Positions 62,607 through 64,000 of a stretch of DNA of 64,000 nt are shown piece by piece. The notes under the pieces are model-generated. The model did not search any database and had not been told where the DNA came from. It worked only from the letters and a program-made list of their open reading frames with translations. The position numbers were made by a program, and so were the translations under genes. Each line of letters starts with the position of its first letter. Within the stretch, counting starts at the first letter, position 1. Source of the stretch: Progne subis subis (Eukaryota > Chordata > Aves > Passeriformes > Hirundinidae); assembly GCA_022316685.1 (NCBI GenBank), contig JAKJHU010000159.1:558001-622000 (forward strand), given 5' to 3'.

Positions 62607-63647
62607 GTTTTATGAAATACAGGCTTGTGGCAAGGAGAGAACTATCCCAAGGACATCTAAAAAGCATTCGTTGAGTAAAATTTCTGTCCTCCTGTGCTTT
62701 GATCTGGATTGTAGCCTATTCTGGTGTGATTTAGGTAATTCTGGATGGCAGGAGGATCATGGCAATCAAGAACACAAAGTACCTTCCTGGGAGGTGAACA
62801 GTCCAATTTCAGGGAAATTCTATCCCAGGAGCATTAATGGAGAATTTTTCAGAGAAAAAGATGCAATGTCCAATAGTCAAGTGAAATACAGCTGCACTCT
62901 CCTGAATTTTAACTTGCTAACACACTTCACATTATGGGATTATTCTGGGATTATAATGTCTGTGTGTTAAAGGGGAGAGGAAATCCTTGGCGTTTGTTGC
63001 ACTCATCCAATTCCCCTTTCTTCTGGAAATAAAGGAGAAGATAGGGAAAGGGAGTGAGGGCAAAGAGAAGGAAAAGAAGAGAATTAAGATTGGAATGAAG
63101 CCTTGGAACTGGCAGCTGTCAGCAGCCCCAGGACAAGTGATAAAATACTGCATTAAAGTAGCTGCAGTGTGAAATGCCATTGACAGAATAACGAGGATGG
63201 GAAATCACTTTATAAATGTGCTTACCAGGATAAACAGATGTGACTGAGGGCAACTCCACTCTGTCACTAAACTCTTGAAAGGGCAAAATTTATGGCAATC
63301 TATTTTCTGTAAAAAAAAAAAAAAAAGCTCAATGAAAAGATACAAACCTAAACTCAAAGAGGCTTCAGACAGAGGTGAGGGTTCAGTGCACGTGAAAGGG
63401 TAGGAATCAGGGCAGAAACACTCTCCTGCAAAATAAACCATTTTGAGAGCCCAATAAATCAAAACGTGGCAGGATGTGATGATGCTGAGGAGGGGGTGGC
63501 TGGTTCCTGGTATTTCACACTTTACAAAGGCAGGAGCCACTCTACAAGCATGGCTTGGGACCTTTCACAGGCAAAATATGCAAAGGGATGTTAGTTCAGT
63601 GTTCTACTGGGCTGAGGCTGGCTGGACATGACGGTGGCCCAGATTTA
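62607..63647. other. Intronic stretch, nothing recognised
   Basis: Contains A16 at 63311-63326 and a purine-rich block at about 63025-63090. No gene recognised. Confidence 0.45.
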
Positions 63648-63790
63648 AAGGATCGAGAGGCCTTTGGACAATGCTTTCAGGCACATGGTGTAACTCTTGG
63701 GGCTGTCCTGTGCAGGGCCAGGAGTTGGATTTGAGGATCCTGATGAGTCCCTTCCAGCTCAAGGTGTTCTATCATCCTATGATTCTGTGT
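63648..63790 (+). mobile_element. CR1 LINE 3'-end fragment
   Basis: ggcctttggacaatgctttc, aggcacatggtgtaactctt, gggccaggagttggatttga and ttctatcatcctatgattct. It has the tail that the copy at 61957-62202 lacks. Confidence 0.93.
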
Positions 63791-64000
63791 TTTTTGGGTT
63801 TGGTTATGGTAACTGAAACTTTATTCCATTTTGAATGGAAGGGTGCAGTTGCGGATGGTAAGAACCAGACAGAGAGAAAAACCTATTAATTTTGCCAAAA
63901 AGTCATCAAACAGTGAAAACTTGTCATCAGACAAAACCCCAAAATGGCTCTTTCCTCTTGCTTTTAGAAGTGTTTGAACTACTTCAGTGACTTTTCAGCC
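63791..64000. other. Intronic end of the window
   Basis: No feature recognised. Confidence 0.5.

Overview
This is a stretch of bird nuclear DNA, probably from a songbird or relative. The evidence is the dense scatter of CR1 retrotransposon tails with the avian ending (a conserved 3' block followed by ATTCTRTG-like octamers), two solo retroviral LTRs of one family, low gene density and AT-rich introns. The species cannot be named from the sequence alone.

The only gene I can support is TSNARE1 (t-SNARE domain containing 1) on the + strand, and nearly the whole window is its introns. Four coding exons are visible: 9186-9276 (Hb helix of the syntaxin-type N-terminal bundle), 12619-12693 (Hc helix), 14668-14724 (short linker) and 44664-44831 (acidic linker plus the first part of the SNARE motif). 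All have AG acceptors and GT donors, and the reading frame runs through all four joins. A 29.9 kb intron separates the third and fourth exons. The rest of the SNARE motif, with its central glutamine, and the membrane anchor must lie beyond 64,000. The first part of the gene must lie before position 1 or in small exons I could not recognise.

Layout: 1-9185 is intron holding CR1 tails, a probable LTR-type element (about 2570-4363) with a GC-rich 29-bp minisatellite, and unremarkable DNA. 9186-14724 carries three exons and a minus-strand CR1. 14725-44663 is the giant intron, with several CR1 copies, two long inverted repeats, a 22-bp tandem duplication, a 24-C run and the first solo LTR (36685-37424). 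44832-64000 is the next intron, with an AAAAC pentanucleotide array, many CR1 tails, the second solo LTR of the same family (55115-55860), a polypyrimidine tract, a 38-T run and a CR1 that looks split. I found no tRNA, rRNA, CRISPR array, operon or other complete gene, and no sign of a novel multi-gene system. The most informative items are the TSNARE1 exon structure, the paired LTRs with intact target-site duplications and the minisatellite inside the retroviral-like element.
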